NCBI RefSeq assembly: GCF_003515945.1
Contig: NZ_QWLM01000009.1
Coordinates: 1 to 64,000, forward strand
Reading direction: 5' to 3'
Length of the DNA: 64,000 bases
Origin: Dermacoccus abyssi
GTDB lineage: Bacteria > Actinomycetota > Actinomycetes > Actinomycetales > Dermatophilaceae
In this document: one piece after another, positions 9,792 to 19,181 of the stretch
Numbering within the stretch: the first letter of the stretch is position 1
Layout of the letters: every line of letters begins with the position of its first letter
Notes under the pieces: model-generated
Told to the model about the DNA's origin: nothing
Database searches by the model: none
What the model saw: only the letters and a program-made list of their open reading frames with translations
Position numbers and translations under genes: made by a program

Positions 9792-10959
9792 CGGCCCTCA
9801 CCGTCAACCACACGAGCAGCATGTTGCGCACGAGAATGACGACGCGCGTCGTCAGCGCGAACAGCGTGTGATCGGAGAAGATCCCGTCGAACAGGAACGG
9901 GAACTCCAGCTGCGTCAGCACGAGCGTCACCGCGCCGAGCAGGCGCAGGCGGGCGTCGTCGACGAGCACGAGCGCCGGAATGAGCCAGATGAGGTACTGC
10001 GGGCTCAGCACCGGACTCGACAGGATGAGCACCGAGATGACGCACGTCATCGTCAGCGCGAGGGTGGTGACGCGCTCGTCACGCCCGGCCCGCCAGCCGA
10101 GGGCGAGCAGCGACAGCGCGAGGACGTAGCCGACGTACTGCGTCGGCTTCACCATCCACATGAGTGAGTTCGCGAGTTCACCCGTGTACTCCCACGAGCC
10201 CTGACGCTTCTCCAGCGAGACGGGCGTGGAACCGAAGATCCGCGCGAAACCGAGCCAGGCACCCCACAGCGACTCCACCTCGAAGCCGCGCTGACCCTGC
10301 CAGGACAGCGGTGACGTGACGCGCTGGGGCCCGGCCAACAGCGCCGTCGTCCCGACCCAGGCGATGCCGCCTGCCATCGCGGCGACCATGTGCGTGACGC
10401 GGCGGCGCGCGGGGCCGAGCAGGCCGAGGCCGAAGACGGCCGGCCACAGCTTGACGGCCGAGCCCATCGCGACCGCGAGCCCGGAGAGCACCGAGCGGCT
10501 GCGCGAATGGGCCGCGCCGTCGTTGAAGATGAGCAGCAGGACGAGCGCGAACGCGGCATACAGGTCGAAGCGCATGTAGAGCAACGGTCCGAGGAGACCG
10601 CCGTAGAGCGTCCACCGCAGCGCGGCCTCGCGCCCGAAGTGACGGTCGAACAGCCGCGTCGCCACGGCGTCACACGCGATGGCGGTGACGACGAATAGCG
10701 CGACGAAGCCCGCGTACGGCAGGGTGCGCGCGGCGGCCATGATCCACAGCGCCACAGGGAAGGGGTACTCGGCCATCGACGACACGACGTCGGAGCGGCC
10801 CGCCTGCGCGTAGTAGTAGCGCAGGTCGCCACGCATGCCCGAGTAGAGGGCGCACAGCGCGAGCATGATGACGCGCGTGAGCGGCCAGAGCACGTTGAGG
10901 CGGCGGTAGAACGGAAGGGACGCACCGTCGCGGGACACCGGGACGGCGAGCTCGATCAC
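9712..10959 (-). CDS. GT87-family polyprenyl-phosphate mannosyltransferase-like membrane protein
   Basis: The 415-residue integral membrane protein has about ten hydrophobic helices. It resembles GT-C glycosyltransferases of family 87 (DUF2029, related to PimE), which use polyprenyl-phosphate sugars on the outer face of the membrane. Family-like features are the early loop SGMRGDLRYYY, AEYPFPVALWI, the MRFDLYAA segment and the later SPVLSPQYLIWLIP motif, which matches the conserved SPQY/W region. Start GTG at 10959 follows TAAGGT by six bases, consistent with a leaderless transcript. The basic C-terminal tail (ARVARRPASAS) is probably cytoplasmic. Substrate unknown. Confidence 0.8.
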   Translation of the reverse strand: MIELAVPVSRDGASLPFYRRLNVLWPLTRVIMLALCALYSGMRGDLRYYYAQAGRSDVVSSMAEYPFPVALWIMAAARTLPYAGFVALFVVTAIACDAVATRLFDRHFGREAALRWTLYGGLLGPLLYMRFDLYAAFALVLLLIFNDGAAHSRSRSVLSGLAVAMGSAVKLWPAVFGLGLLGPARRRVTHMVAAMAGGIAWVGTTALLAGPQRVTSPLSWQGQRGFEVESLWGAWLGFARIFGSTPVSLEKRQGSWEYTGELANSLMWMVKPTQYVGYVLALSLLALGWRAGRDERVTTLALTMTCVISVLILSSPVLSPQYLIWLIPALVLVDDARLRLLGAVTLVLTQLEFPFLFDGIFSDHTLFALTTRVVILVRNMLLVWLTVRAVMLLVQRARVARRPASASSTSPATPA

Positions 10960-10965
10960 GCGCTC

Positions 10966-10971
10966 ACCTTA
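10966..10971 (-). promoter_or_regulatory. -10 box for the GT87 gene
   Basis: TAAGGT on the minus strand is separated by six bases from the GTG start at 10959. Confidence 0.4.
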
Positions 10972-11235
10972 GCGGTTGCTCCCTCGGTGTCTCCGGCGGC
11001 AGGCCGGGGATTTCGCTCGTGTCGCGCTCGCTGCCGCGCGGGGTGCGGGCAGCGGCGTCAGCGGGCAAAGACCCCAGAAACGTTGGATCCCCCGACTGCC
11101 TGGTGCTCTGGGGTCATCAGGTAGCCGGGGGCTAAGAGCAATTATTGGCGGAGACTTCACCTTCTGGAAAGACTTCCAGCAATATTTCTCGCCGGGTGTG
11201 ACCGATGACGCATCGGACGTCCGACCCAGAGCGCA

Positions 11236-11272
11236 CGAAACCCGCCACGAGGACGGTTCGTGGCGGGTTTCG
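11236..11272. terminator. 15-bp hairpin, probable terminator
   Basis: Arms 11236-11250 and 11258-11272 are perfectly complementary with a seven-base loop. There is no U-tract. It lies downstream of the minus-strand gene that ends at 11474. Confidence 0.6.
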
Positions 11273-11473
11273 CGCCGGCGCCCGCGAGTGTCGGGAGCTC
11301 GCGGCACCGGGTGAACCGCGCGAGGAGATGAGCGCGCAGGTCACGTGAGCCTGCAACCGGCCCGCTGGGCGCGGATGGCGCGCCGAACACCACGAACGTC
11401 GCGCGGCGTGAGGCGCCCAGCGCGGCGTCACGATCTGCGTGAACGGCCGGCCGCAGGAGTCTTCGAGGTGGGC

Positions 11474-11743
11474 CTACAGGCGCACGAGCTTGCCGTCGCG
11501 CACGGCGTAGCGGGCGTTCGACTCGACGGCCAGGTTCGTCGGGGCGGGCTTCACGACCTCGGCGGCGTTGCCGGCGTACCGGATGCCGGTGGCCACGCCG
11601 GCTGCCGAGGCGTCGGCGGCGCTCATCGTCGAGACGCCCAGGAGGGCAACCGCGGAGCTGACGACGATGCCGCGGCCGAGGTTCCTGAGCGAGCCGAAGC
11701 GGGAGGTGGCGGCCTGGGACGAGGTGTTCTGTGTGGTGTTCAT
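11474..11743 (-). CDS. Small exported protein, unknown function
   Basis: The 89-residue product has a polar, basic N-terminus, a hydrophobic segment (IVVSSAVALLGVSTM) and an Ala/Ser-rich stretch (SAADASAAG) that looks like a signal-peptidase site, giving a mature exported peptide of roughly 45 residues ending in VRDGKLVRL. No cysteines, repeats or family motifs are visible. The ATG at 11743 is the only reasonable start. It stands alone between the GT87 gene and the divergent DUF3592-type gene, with a strong hairpin downstream. Confidence 0.6.
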   Translation of the reverse strand: MNTTQNTSSQAATSRFGSLRNLGRGIVVSSAVALLGVSTMSAADASAAGVATGIRYAGNAAEVVKPAPTNLAVESNARYAVRDGKLVRL

Positions 11744-11871
11744 GGCCCTGACTCAACGCCGCGTTGCTATGGGGTTCCTGTGCGACGCGTGTGACACCCC
11801 TACGGGGTTTGCGTGCTGCTCGCCGACCGCTGCGCCCACGCCCCGTGACAGCCCGATTGCGCGGTGCTCGT

Positions 11872-11877
11872 TACGCT
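11872..11877 (+). promoter_or_regulatory. -10 box for the DUF3592-type gene
   Basis: TACGCT lies six bases before the GTG start at 11884, an arrangement compatible with a leaderless mRNA. Confidence 0.45.
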
Positions 11878-11883
11878 CGTCGG

Positions 11884-12297
11884 GTGAAGAGTGGATTCGT
11901 GCCCGTTGCTGCCGCCGTCGTCATACTCGTCTTCGGCCTCGCGCTCGCAGCCGCCCTGCTCAAGGGCATCGTGGGTGCTGTGCGCCGCCGCAGCTGGCCG
12001 GTCGTCGACGGCGTCGTCCAGCTCGCCACCGGCGAGGACGGTCGCAAGAACTCCCTCGCACGCATTCGTTACACGGCCCCCGACGGTGGGCGTCACGTCC
12101 TGGAGACGAAGACCGGCGGCATGAGCACGAACGGGCGCGACGGCCAGCGGCTGCCGCTGTCGGTCGACCCGAGCGACCCGGCCAACGCTGTGCCCAAGGC
12201 CGCCAACGGCACCCTCGCGACCATGGGCTGCATGGTCGTCACGTTGCTGCTCTTCGTCGTCTTCGCGGTGTTCGTGCTCGTGCGCGTGCTCGGCTGA
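11884..12297 (+). CDS. DUF3592-like membrane protein
   Basis: The 137-residue protein has one N-terminal membrane helix (VPVAAAVVILVFGLALAAALL), a short extracytoplasmic or cytoplasmic beta-rich domain containing RIRYTAPDGGRH and LPLSVDPSDPANAV, and a C-terminal helix (MVVTLLLFVVFAVFVLV). This helix-beta-helix layout, with a central DPxxP motif, matches DUF3592 proteins. GTG at 11884 is chosen because a TACGCT box precedes it by six bases and the residues before it look non-coding. Its stop codon overlaps the ATG of the following MFS gene (TGATGA), so the two are probably co-translated. Confidence 0.72.
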   Translation: MKSGFVPVAAAVVILVFGLALAAALLKGIVGAVRRRSWPVVDGVVQLATGEDGRKNSLARIRYTAPDGGRHVLETKTGGMSTNGRDGQRLPLSVDPSDPANAVPKAANGTLATMGCMVVTLLLFVVFAVFVLVRVLG

Positions 12298-13534
12298 TGA
12301 CGCAGCCCTCCGCCGCCGCGCCGAGCGACGGCGCCTCCCCCAACGCACCGGGGCCGGCGAGGACGACCGGCTGCGCACGACGCGGCTCTTCCTCCTCGCT
12401 GCGGGGCTTTTCGTCTTCCTCACCGCCGAGATGTACCCGGTCGGCGCCATGCCCGACATGACGCTCGACCTCGGCGAATCCGAATCCGCCGTCGGGCGCC
12501 TCGTCACCTGGTACGCCATCGGCGTCGGAGTGGCGACGATCCCCGTCGTCATGGCCACACGGGCCCTCTCGCGGCGGCTCGTCATCGTCGGGTCACTGCT
12601 CGCACTGTTCGTCTCGATGGCTCTCTCGGCGATCGCCCCGAATCTCCTCGTCGTGACGATCGCGCGACTCATCGGCGCGATCGCACACGGTGGCATCTTC
12701 GCCGTCGTGCCGGTCGCTGCCGCGAGCCTGGCCCGCAAGGGCGCGGAGGCGAAAGCCGTCGGTGGCGCGTTCCTCGGTGCGAGCGTCGGCGTCGTGGCCG
12801 GTCCGCCGTTCGTCGCCGCCGTGAGCGAGCACGTCGGGTGGCGGTTCGCGAGCGGCGTCATCGCCGTCATCGCGTTGCTCGTCGCGATGGCCAGCCAGCT
12901 CAAGCTGCCGCCGCTCGAAGCGCGTTCCGGCGGCGCGTTCTCGCTCCGCATCCCGGTGTCGATGCGCGTGCCGTTCTACACGCTCTGCGGCGTGACGGCC
13001 CTCATCGTCACTGCGCACAACGCGGCCTGGGCGTTCATCGCCCCGATCCTCGAAGCGCGCGGCATCTCCGGCACCGCGTACGCCGTCGAACTGTTCTGTT
13101 ACGGGCTGGCCGGCGCTCTCACGACGGCGTTCGCGAGCCGTCACCTCGACGCCCACCCGCGCCGCGTGACGACCATCGCGCTCACCTGCATGATCCTTGC
13201 GCTGCTCGCCCTGACGTTCCTGCCCGGCACCGCGACGGGCGCCGTCGCCGCCGTGGTCTGGGGTGGAGCGTTCGGCGTGCTGCCCGTTGCCATGCAGACG
13301 CGCGTGCTCGCCACGACACCCGGTCACAACGACGCGGCCACGCCGATCTACGTCGTAGCGTTCCAGATCGGCATCAGCCTCGGTGCGTACATCGGCAGCG
13401 TGCTCATCCTGACGATGGCCGCCACGAGGCTGCCGCTGTTCGCCGCCGTCGTTACGGCGTTCGGGCTGCCGTTGCTCGCGTGGGGTATGCGTGATCGTCA
13501 CGGCTCCGAGGCGAGTACGACCCGCCCCGAGTGA
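12297..13534 (+). CDS. MFS transporter (DHA1-like), frameshifted near the 5' end
   Basis: This is a 12-helix major facilitator, about 412 residues after correction, of the AraJ/YdhP-like drug or sugar efflux type (motifs LVTWYAIGVGV, IARLIGAIAHGGIF, FLGASVGVVAGPP). The ATG at 12297 overlaps the upstream stop (TGATGA), but its frame closes at 12461. The first helix (RLFLLAAGLFVFLTAEMYPV) lies in the frame two bases on, which has no start codon. Adding one base between 12297 and about 12360, where C and G runs occur, joins the two and gives a whole number of codons. The rest of the gene is intact. Either the sequence has dropped a base or this is a recent pseudogene; the helices from residue ~45 onward show no decay. 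Confidence 0.8.
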
Positions 13535-13647
13535 CGAAGATCGTTCACGGGACGAAGGCCCTACGCACCCCGAGAAACGATCAGGGAATTCGCGCTAGGC
13601 TCGCCGCAGGACCGTTCGGCGCACCCGCGCCCCGACGAGGAGATGGA

Positions 13648-13878
13648 ATGAAGGACAACACCGGTTTGAGCATCGGCTACCGCATGGGCTGGCGCCTCGA
13701 GTACATCGGTGTCTCCGTCTTCGGCCCCGCCCAGCACGTGCCCGCGAGCGACCCGAAGCGTCGCCTGCGCCGCGAGCGCGCCCGCCGCGTCATCGCCGCG
13801 CACGAGGCGCGCGGCACCACCGCCCCCGAGTGGGTGCACGAGGTGCTCGCCTCCGGCGGCGACAAGCCGAAGCGCTGA
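13648..13878 (+). CDS. Small basic protein, unknown function
   Basis: The 76-residue product begins MKDNTGLSIGYRMGW and has a strongly basic middle (DPKRRLRRERARRVI) and an acidic/Trp segment (APEWVHEVL). There is no signal peptide or membrane helix and no family was recognised. A good Shine-Dalgarno (GAGGAG) precedes the ATG by seven bases, supporting it as a real gene. It lies 21 bases upstream of the nitronate monooxygenase gene, but that gene has its own -10-like box. Confidence 0.6.
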   Translation: MKDNTGLSIGYRMGWRLEYIGVSVFGPAQHVPASDPKRRLRRERARRVIAAHEARGTTAPEWVHEVLASGGDKPKR

Positions 13879-13887
13879 CCAACCTGG

Positions 13888-13893
13888 GACACT
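13888..13893 (+). promoter_or_regulatory. -10 box for the nitronate monooxygenase gene
   Basis: GACACT precedes the ATG at 13900 by six bases. Confidence 0.35.
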
Positions 13894-13899
13894 GAGGGC

Positions 13900-14952
13900 A
13901 TGTTCTCGTTCGAAAGTCTTGAACTGCCCGTCGTGGCAGCGCCCATGGCAGGCGGCCCCACGACCACGGAACTCGTCATCGACACCTCGAAGGCCGGTGG
14001 CTGGGGCGTGCTCGCCGGGGGCAACAAGGACGTCGACACGATGGCCCGCGAGGTGCGCGACGTGCAGGACGCCGGCGTCGCTGCGGGCGTCAACCTCTTC
14101 ATCCCCGGCCCGCAGAGCACGGACGCCGAGGCGCTCGCCGGGTTGCGCGAGAAGCTCGGCCCCATCGCCAAGAAGTTCGACGTCGAACTCGGCGAACCCT
14201 CCTGGGACGACGACGATTACGGTGCCAAGCTCGACTGGCTCGTCACCCACCCCGTCGACGTCGTCACCTTCACCTTCGGCCTGCCGTCGGCCGAGGACGT
14301 CACGGCGCTGCGCGGCGTCGGCACGAGCCTCGGCGCGATGGTCACCTCCCCCGAGGACGCCCGCGCCGCCGTCGAGCGCGGCATGGACTTCCTCATCGTT
14401 CAGGGCCCCGACGCCGGCGGCCACCAGAGCACGTTCGACCTCTACGCCGAGCCGAGCGATGTCGCCCTGCCGCAGCTCTTCGACGACGTGCGCGGCGCCG
14501 TCGACGTACCGCTGCTCGCAGCCGGTGGCATCGCCACGCCCGCCGACACGCAGGCCGCGCTCGATGCCGGCGCCGTCGCCGTCCAGGCCGGAACGGCCTA
14601 CCTGCGCTCCTCGTCGGCCGGTTCGTCGCTGACGCACCGTTTGGCCCTCGCCTCCGACGATTTCTCCGGGACCGGCCTGACGCGCGCCTTCTCCGGCCGC
14701 TACGCCCGCGGCCTCGCCAACGAGTTCATGGCGATGTTCGACGGAATCACCGCCGTCACGCCGGCCGCCTACCCCGAGGTGAACCGCCTGCTCGCCCCGC
14801 TGCGCAAGAAGGCCGCGGAGACCGGCGACCCGCAGTGGACGCACCTGTGGGCCGGCGAGGGCTGGCGCCGCAGCGCCGCCGCTATGCCGGGGCGAGTCAT
14901 CGAAGGCGACGCCGGGCGCATCACGCGCTGGCTGGCCGGTCGCGAGAGCTGA
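13900..14952 (+). CDS. Nitronate monooxygenase (NPD family)
   Basis: The 350-residue FMN-dependent TIM barrel oxidises alkyl nitronates such as propionate-3-nitronate, detoxifying nitro compounds. Typical sequence features are VVAAPMAGGPTT at the first strand, GGWGVLAGGN, VNLFIPGP, the phosphate-binding VQGPDAGGHQST, and LLAAGGIATPADTQAAL followed by AVQAGTAYLRSS near the FMN site. The length is normal. It is probably cytoplasmic and transcribed alone: a strong hairpin terminator follows its stop. The closest alternative is an enoyl reductase of the FabK type, which shares the fold, but the GGHQ motif fits nitronate monooxygenase. Confidence 0.9.
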   Translation: MFSFESLELPVVAAPMAGGPTTTELVIDTSKAGGWGVLAGGNKDVDTMAREVRDVQDAGVAAGVNLFIPGPQSTDAEALAGLREKLGPIAKKFDVELGEPSWDDDDYGAKLDWLVTHPVDVVTFTFGLPSAEDVTALRGVGTSLGAMVTSPEDARAAVERGMDFLIVQGPDAGGHQSTFDLYAEPSDVALPQLFDDVRGAVDVPLLAAGGIATPADTQAALDAGAVAVQAGTAYLRSSSAGSSLTHRLALASDDFSGTGLTRAFSGRYARGLANEFMAMFDGITAVTPAAYPEVNRLLAPLRKKAAETGDPQWTHLWAGEGWRRSAAAMPGRVIEGDAGRITRWLAGRES

Positions 14953-14960
14953 CACAGGCG

Positions 14961-15004
14961 AAGGCCGCGTCCGGTTCGAGGTGGCAACCTCCGGACGCGG
15001 CCTT
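14961..15004. terminator. 14-bp hairpin terminator
   Basis: Perfect arms 14961-14974 and 14991-15004 with a 16-base loop lie just after the nitronate monooxygenase stop codon. Confidence 0.7.
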
Positions 15005-15074
15005 GGCGCGTGTGCTTGGCAACGAATCGACTCAGAACAGACGGCTCCCCTTCCTCACGGGAGAATGTTCGTGA

Positions 15075-15093
15075 TGAGGTAACCCTAACCTTT
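15075..15093. promoter_or_regulatory. Candidate DtxR/IdeR iron box
   Basis: TGAGGTAACCCTAACCTTT matches the 19-base DtxR/IdeR consensus at about 14 positions by eye. No iron gene is adjacent: nitronate monooxygenase ends upstream and lysG ends at 15162, so the regulated target is unclear. Confidence 0.3.
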
Positions 15094-15161
15094 GCTTCTG
15101 GGCTTTTGGCAATTAGGGCACGCCGAAGTGTCGTAAATGAGATTTCTCGTGCGCGGTCGGG

Positions 15162-16049
15162 TCATCGCAGAGCGTGGGCGGCGGACGTCACCTCGTCGCT
15201 GAGGCGCGCCAGCGACGGAGCGTCGAGGCGCCAGCACTGCCAGTACAAAGGGACGTCGAGCGGTTCGACGCCGGGCACCGGAATCAGCTCGTCGCGCCCG
15301 CCGCCCCTCCCGGCGGGGCCTTCCAGACCCTCGGGGATCATGCCCCACCCGAGGCCCGCACGGACGGCGGCCGAGAAGCCCTCCGCCGACGGCACGACGT
15401 GTTCCAACGGAGGCTCGCCGAGCCCCCGGCGCCGCAGCACGCCGCGCTGCAGGTCGTCACGATCGTTGAAGCGCACCGTCGGTACTCGCTCCAGTGAGCG
15501 CCCGCACGCCTCCCACTGCGAGCGGCGCACCCGCGCGACGTAGCGCATGACGCCCAGCTCTTGAACCGAACACCCCTGCACCGCCACGTCGCTCGCCGTC
15601 ACGGCGCCGATGACCGAACCGTCGCGCAACAGTTGGGCGGAGTGGTCCTGATCCTCGACGAAGACCCGCAGCCGAGCGTCACCCCATTCGCCGACCGTCT
15701 CGAGCACCTCGACGAACCACGTGGCGAGCGAGTCGGCGTTGACGGCGACGGGCAGGTCGACGACGGGGGCACTGACACCACGCTGGCTGCCGCCGCCCCC
15801 GAGCGCCCGGACGAGCTCGGCGTCGAGCAGCGCGCGCTGGCGGCCGGTGCGCAGCACGATCTCGCCCACGGGCGTCGGGCGCACCGGTACCGACCGGACG
15901 AGAACGATCTGCCCGAGTTCCTGTTCGAGGGCCTTGACCCGCTGCGACACCGCCGACGGCGTGATGCGCAGCGCCGCGGCCGCGCCGTCGAAGGTGCCCT
16001 CGTCGACGCAGGCGACAAGGGCCTTGAAGTGGTCGTCGCGCACCCGCAT
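15162..16049 (-). CDS. lysG: LysR-type regulator of lysine export (LysG/ArgP)
   Basis: The 295-residue LysR-family activator has an N-terminal winged helix-turn-helix (FDGAAAALRITPSAVSQRVKALEQELG) and a C-terminal periplasmic-binding-like effector domain. In Corynebacterium, LysG senses lysine, arginine or histidine and activates the divergent lysE exporter; ArgP/IciA is the enterobacterial relative. The same divergent arrangement is present here with lysE starting 85 bases away and an inverted repeat between them. The ATG at 16049 (MRVRDDHFKAL) is chosen because the helix-turn-helix then begins at the usual residue ~17. Confidence 0.88.
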   Translation of the reverse strand: MRVRDDHFKALVACVDEGTFDGAAAALRITPSAVSQRVKALEQELGQIVLVRSVPVRPTPVGEIVLRTGRQRALLDAELVRALGGGGSQRGVSAPVVDLPVAVNADSLATWFVEVLETVGEWGDARLRVFVEDQDHSAQLLRDGSVIGAVTASDVAVQGCSVQELGVMRYVARVRRSQWEACGRSLERVPTVRFNDRDDLQRGVLRRRGLGEPPLEHVVPSAEGFSAAVRAGLGWGMIPEGLEGPAGRGGGRDELIPVPGVEPLDVPLYWQCWRLDAPSLARLSDEVTSAAHALR

Positions 16050-16082
16050 GGCCCCACCGTAGATGAAGCACTGCTTAGGTAT

Positions 16083-16108
16083 CTGTAGAAACATGAACTG
16101 TTCTACAG
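16083..16108. promoter_or_regulatory. Inverted repeat between lysG and lysE, probable LysG operator
   Basis: CTGTAGAA (16083-16090) and TTCTACAG (16101-16108) form perfect eight-base arms around a ten-base spacer. It lies 14 bases upstream of the lysE -10 box, the usual position for a LysR-type activator site. Confidence 0.6.
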
Positions 16109-16121
16109 AGGGCGCGATTCC

Positions 16122-16127
16122 TACGCT
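16122..16127 (+). promoter_or_regulatory. -10 box for lysE
   Basis: TACGCT precedes the lysE ATG (16134) by six bases and lies directly downstream of the putative LysG operator. Confidence 0.5.
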
Positions 16128-16133
16128 CGAGCC

Positions 16134-16733
16134 ATGACGCACCTGCTCACCGGCTTCCTCACGGGCCTCGGCCTCATCGTCGCCATCGGCTCCCAGAACG
16201 CCTTCGTCCTGCGCCAGGGCCTGCTGCGTCAGCACGTCACGCTCATCGTCGTCGTCTGCGCACTCGGTGACATCGCGCTCGAACTGGCCGGCGTGCTCGG
16301 CATGGGCGCCGTCGTCGAAGCTCACCCGACGGCGATCAAGGCGCTCAAGTGGTTCGGCGCCGCCTACCTCGTCTGGTTCGGCCTCAACGCCCTGCGCAGC
16401 GCCCGCCGGGCCAGCTCGCTCAGCCCGGCCGACGCGCCACCGGTGAGCCGGCGCACCGCGGTCCTCACCGTGCTCGGCCTGACGTTCCTCAACCCGCACG
16501 CCTACCTCGACACCGTCGTCATGATCGGCTCGCTCGCCAATTCGCGTGGCCCCGAAGGACGTTGGTGGTTCTACGCCGGCTCGGTGGCGGCCAGCATCCT
16601 GTGGTTCGCGGCCCTCGGGTACGGCGCCCGCGCGCTCACCCCGCTCGTGCGCAAGGCACGCACCTGGCAGGTCATCGACACCGTTGTCGGCGTCATGATG
16701 TTCGGCTTCGCCGGGATGCTCGTCACCACCTGA
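16134..16733 (+). CDS. lysE: LysE-type lysine/arginine exporter
   Basis: The 199-residue membrane protein is the founding type of the LysE translocator superfamily, which exports excess basic amino acids using the membrane potential. The family signature GSQNAFVLRQGLLRQHV is at residues ~21-37, followed by about five helices and the conserved FLNPHAYLDTVV segment. The length is exact for the family. It is divergent from lysG, indicating induction by intracellular lysine or arginine. The TANNNT box six bases before ATG supports the start. Confidence 0.92.
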   Translation: MTHLLTGFLTGLGLIVAIGSQNAFVLRQGLLRQHVTLIVVVCALGDIALELAGVLGMGAVVEAHPTAIKALKWFGAAYLVWFGLNALRSARRASSLSPADAPPVSRRTAVLTVLGLTFLNPHAYLDTVVMIGSLANSRGPEGRWWFYAGSVAASILWFAALGYGARALTPLVRKARTWQVIDTVVGVMMFGFAGMLVTT

Positions 16734-16833
16734 ACACGCACATCCCCTCGGGCGGGAGCAGCGCTTCACCCCTGAGGGCCAGATTCCGCGGCTCGACTAG
16801 GAGAATCACACCTCCATCTGTCACGCTGATCAG

Positions 16834-17424
16834 GTGACCATTTCTGTCTGGTTCGATGGCGACGAAACCCTGTGGGATCGACGGGGATACATGTTGACCG
16901 GTTTACTCGAGCAGGGGGCTCGGGCTGGAGGACGCTCCGACGAGCGCGAGCCGGAACTCTTTGCCGATGTCCTGCCCACGATGGTGGGCCTCAGCGAGAC
17001 GGGCACGGTGAACCTCATCGACTACGCCCCGATGCCCGAGGGGCACGAGTGCCTCCTGCCTCCGTTCAAGGCACGCGTCGACGGTCCGCACGCTCCGAGC
17101 AACGCCGCACCCGAACTCCACACCACCGAGAACCACCTCAACTGGATCGAGACGCTCGATCGCATCGAGTCCGTGGTCGCCGAGACCGGCAAGCCCGTCG
17201 ACCACATCGTGCTCATCAGCAACAACGTCGCAGCCTTCGATCTCGCTGCTGAGCGCGGCTGGCTCACGGTGTGGCTCAACCGTGACCGGGTGGCCAACCT
17301 CTCCGACGTCATGCCGAGCGCCGAGATCCACTCGCTGCTCGACCTGCCCGAGGTGCTCGAGGCCATCGAGGAAGCCCGCGCCGCCGTGGCCGACCTGGAC
17401 CCGGAACCAACGGCGCCCGCCTGA
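16834..17424 (+). CDS. HAD-like phosphatase, substrate unknown
   Basis: The 196-residue protein begins with WFDGDETLWD, a DxDxT-type HAD motif I containing the nucleophile and acid/base aspartates. HIVLISNN in the C-terminal half fits motif II. A clear motif III lysine and motif IV acidic pair are hard to place, so activity is uncertain. The middle insertion is rich in charged residues and gives no further family clue. The start is GTG at 16834. A hairpin terminator follows the stop, so the gene is probably monocistronic. Confidence 0.65.
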   Translation: MTISVWFDGDETLWDRRGYMLTGLLEQGARAGGRSDEREPELFADVLPTMVGLSETGTVNLIDYAPMPEGHECLLPPFKARVDGPHAPSNAAPELHTTENHLNWIETLDRIESVVAETGKPVDHIVLISNNVAAFDLAAERGWLTVWLNRDRVANLSDVMPSAEIHSLLDLPEVLEAIEEARAAVADLDPEPTAPA

Positions 17425-17445
17425 TCATCGCAAGACTATGATTAA

Positions 17446-17470
17446 CGGCCGCACCGCCCAGGTGCGGCCG
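17446..17470. terminator. 10-bp hairpin terminator
   Basis: Arms 17446-17455 and 17461-17470 are perfectly complementary around a five-base loop, between the HAD gene and the POT gene. Confidence 0.6.
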
Positions 17471-17519
17471 TCGTCATCACCCCGACGACGGTGTCCCCCT
17501 ACCGAAGGGCGACCCCCTC

Positions 17520-19118
<1,599 letters not shown>

Positions 19119-19140
19119 CGTGACACGTCCCGTGACGGCA

Positions 19141-19176
19141 CGAACGCCCGGCTCCCTCCTCGGAGTCGGGCGTTCG
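19141..19176. terminator. Bidirectional hairpin between POT and thiD genes
   Basis: Arms 19141-19150 and 19167-19176 are perfect, and the stem continues inward with GCTCC/GGAGT. It separates convergent genes. Confidence 0.65.
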
Positions 19177-19181
19177 CCCGT

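Larger units (their letters stand above)
10960..11473. other. Gene-free region with folded-RNA potential
   Basis: No convincing gene is seen in this 514-base stretch. It contains a pseudoknot-capable block: a 14-base arm at 11089-11102 pairs with 11118-11131 (one mismatch and one G-U), and the loop sequence CTGGGGT (11108-11114) can also pair with ACCCCAG at 11071-11077. A small hairpin (11164-11169 with 11174-11179) and a perfect 15-bp hairpin (11236-11272) follow. The first two-thirds includes a locally AT-rich piece around 11130-11200. It could be a small RNA, a leader or just the terminator region of the small gene upstream on the minus strand. Confidence 0.45.

Noticed and set aside
13561-14955. 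Long open frame on the minus strand opposite nitronate monooxygenase
   Set aside because: It is antisense to a well recognised gene, has low-complexity Gly/Val/Asp composition and no motifs; high GC makes such shadows common.
15085-15140. Minus-strand CPNC-containing tail (DTSACPNCQKPRSKG) as a small zinc protein
   Set aside because: No start codon or ribosome site gives a sensible short protein, and the frame overlaps lysG entirely.
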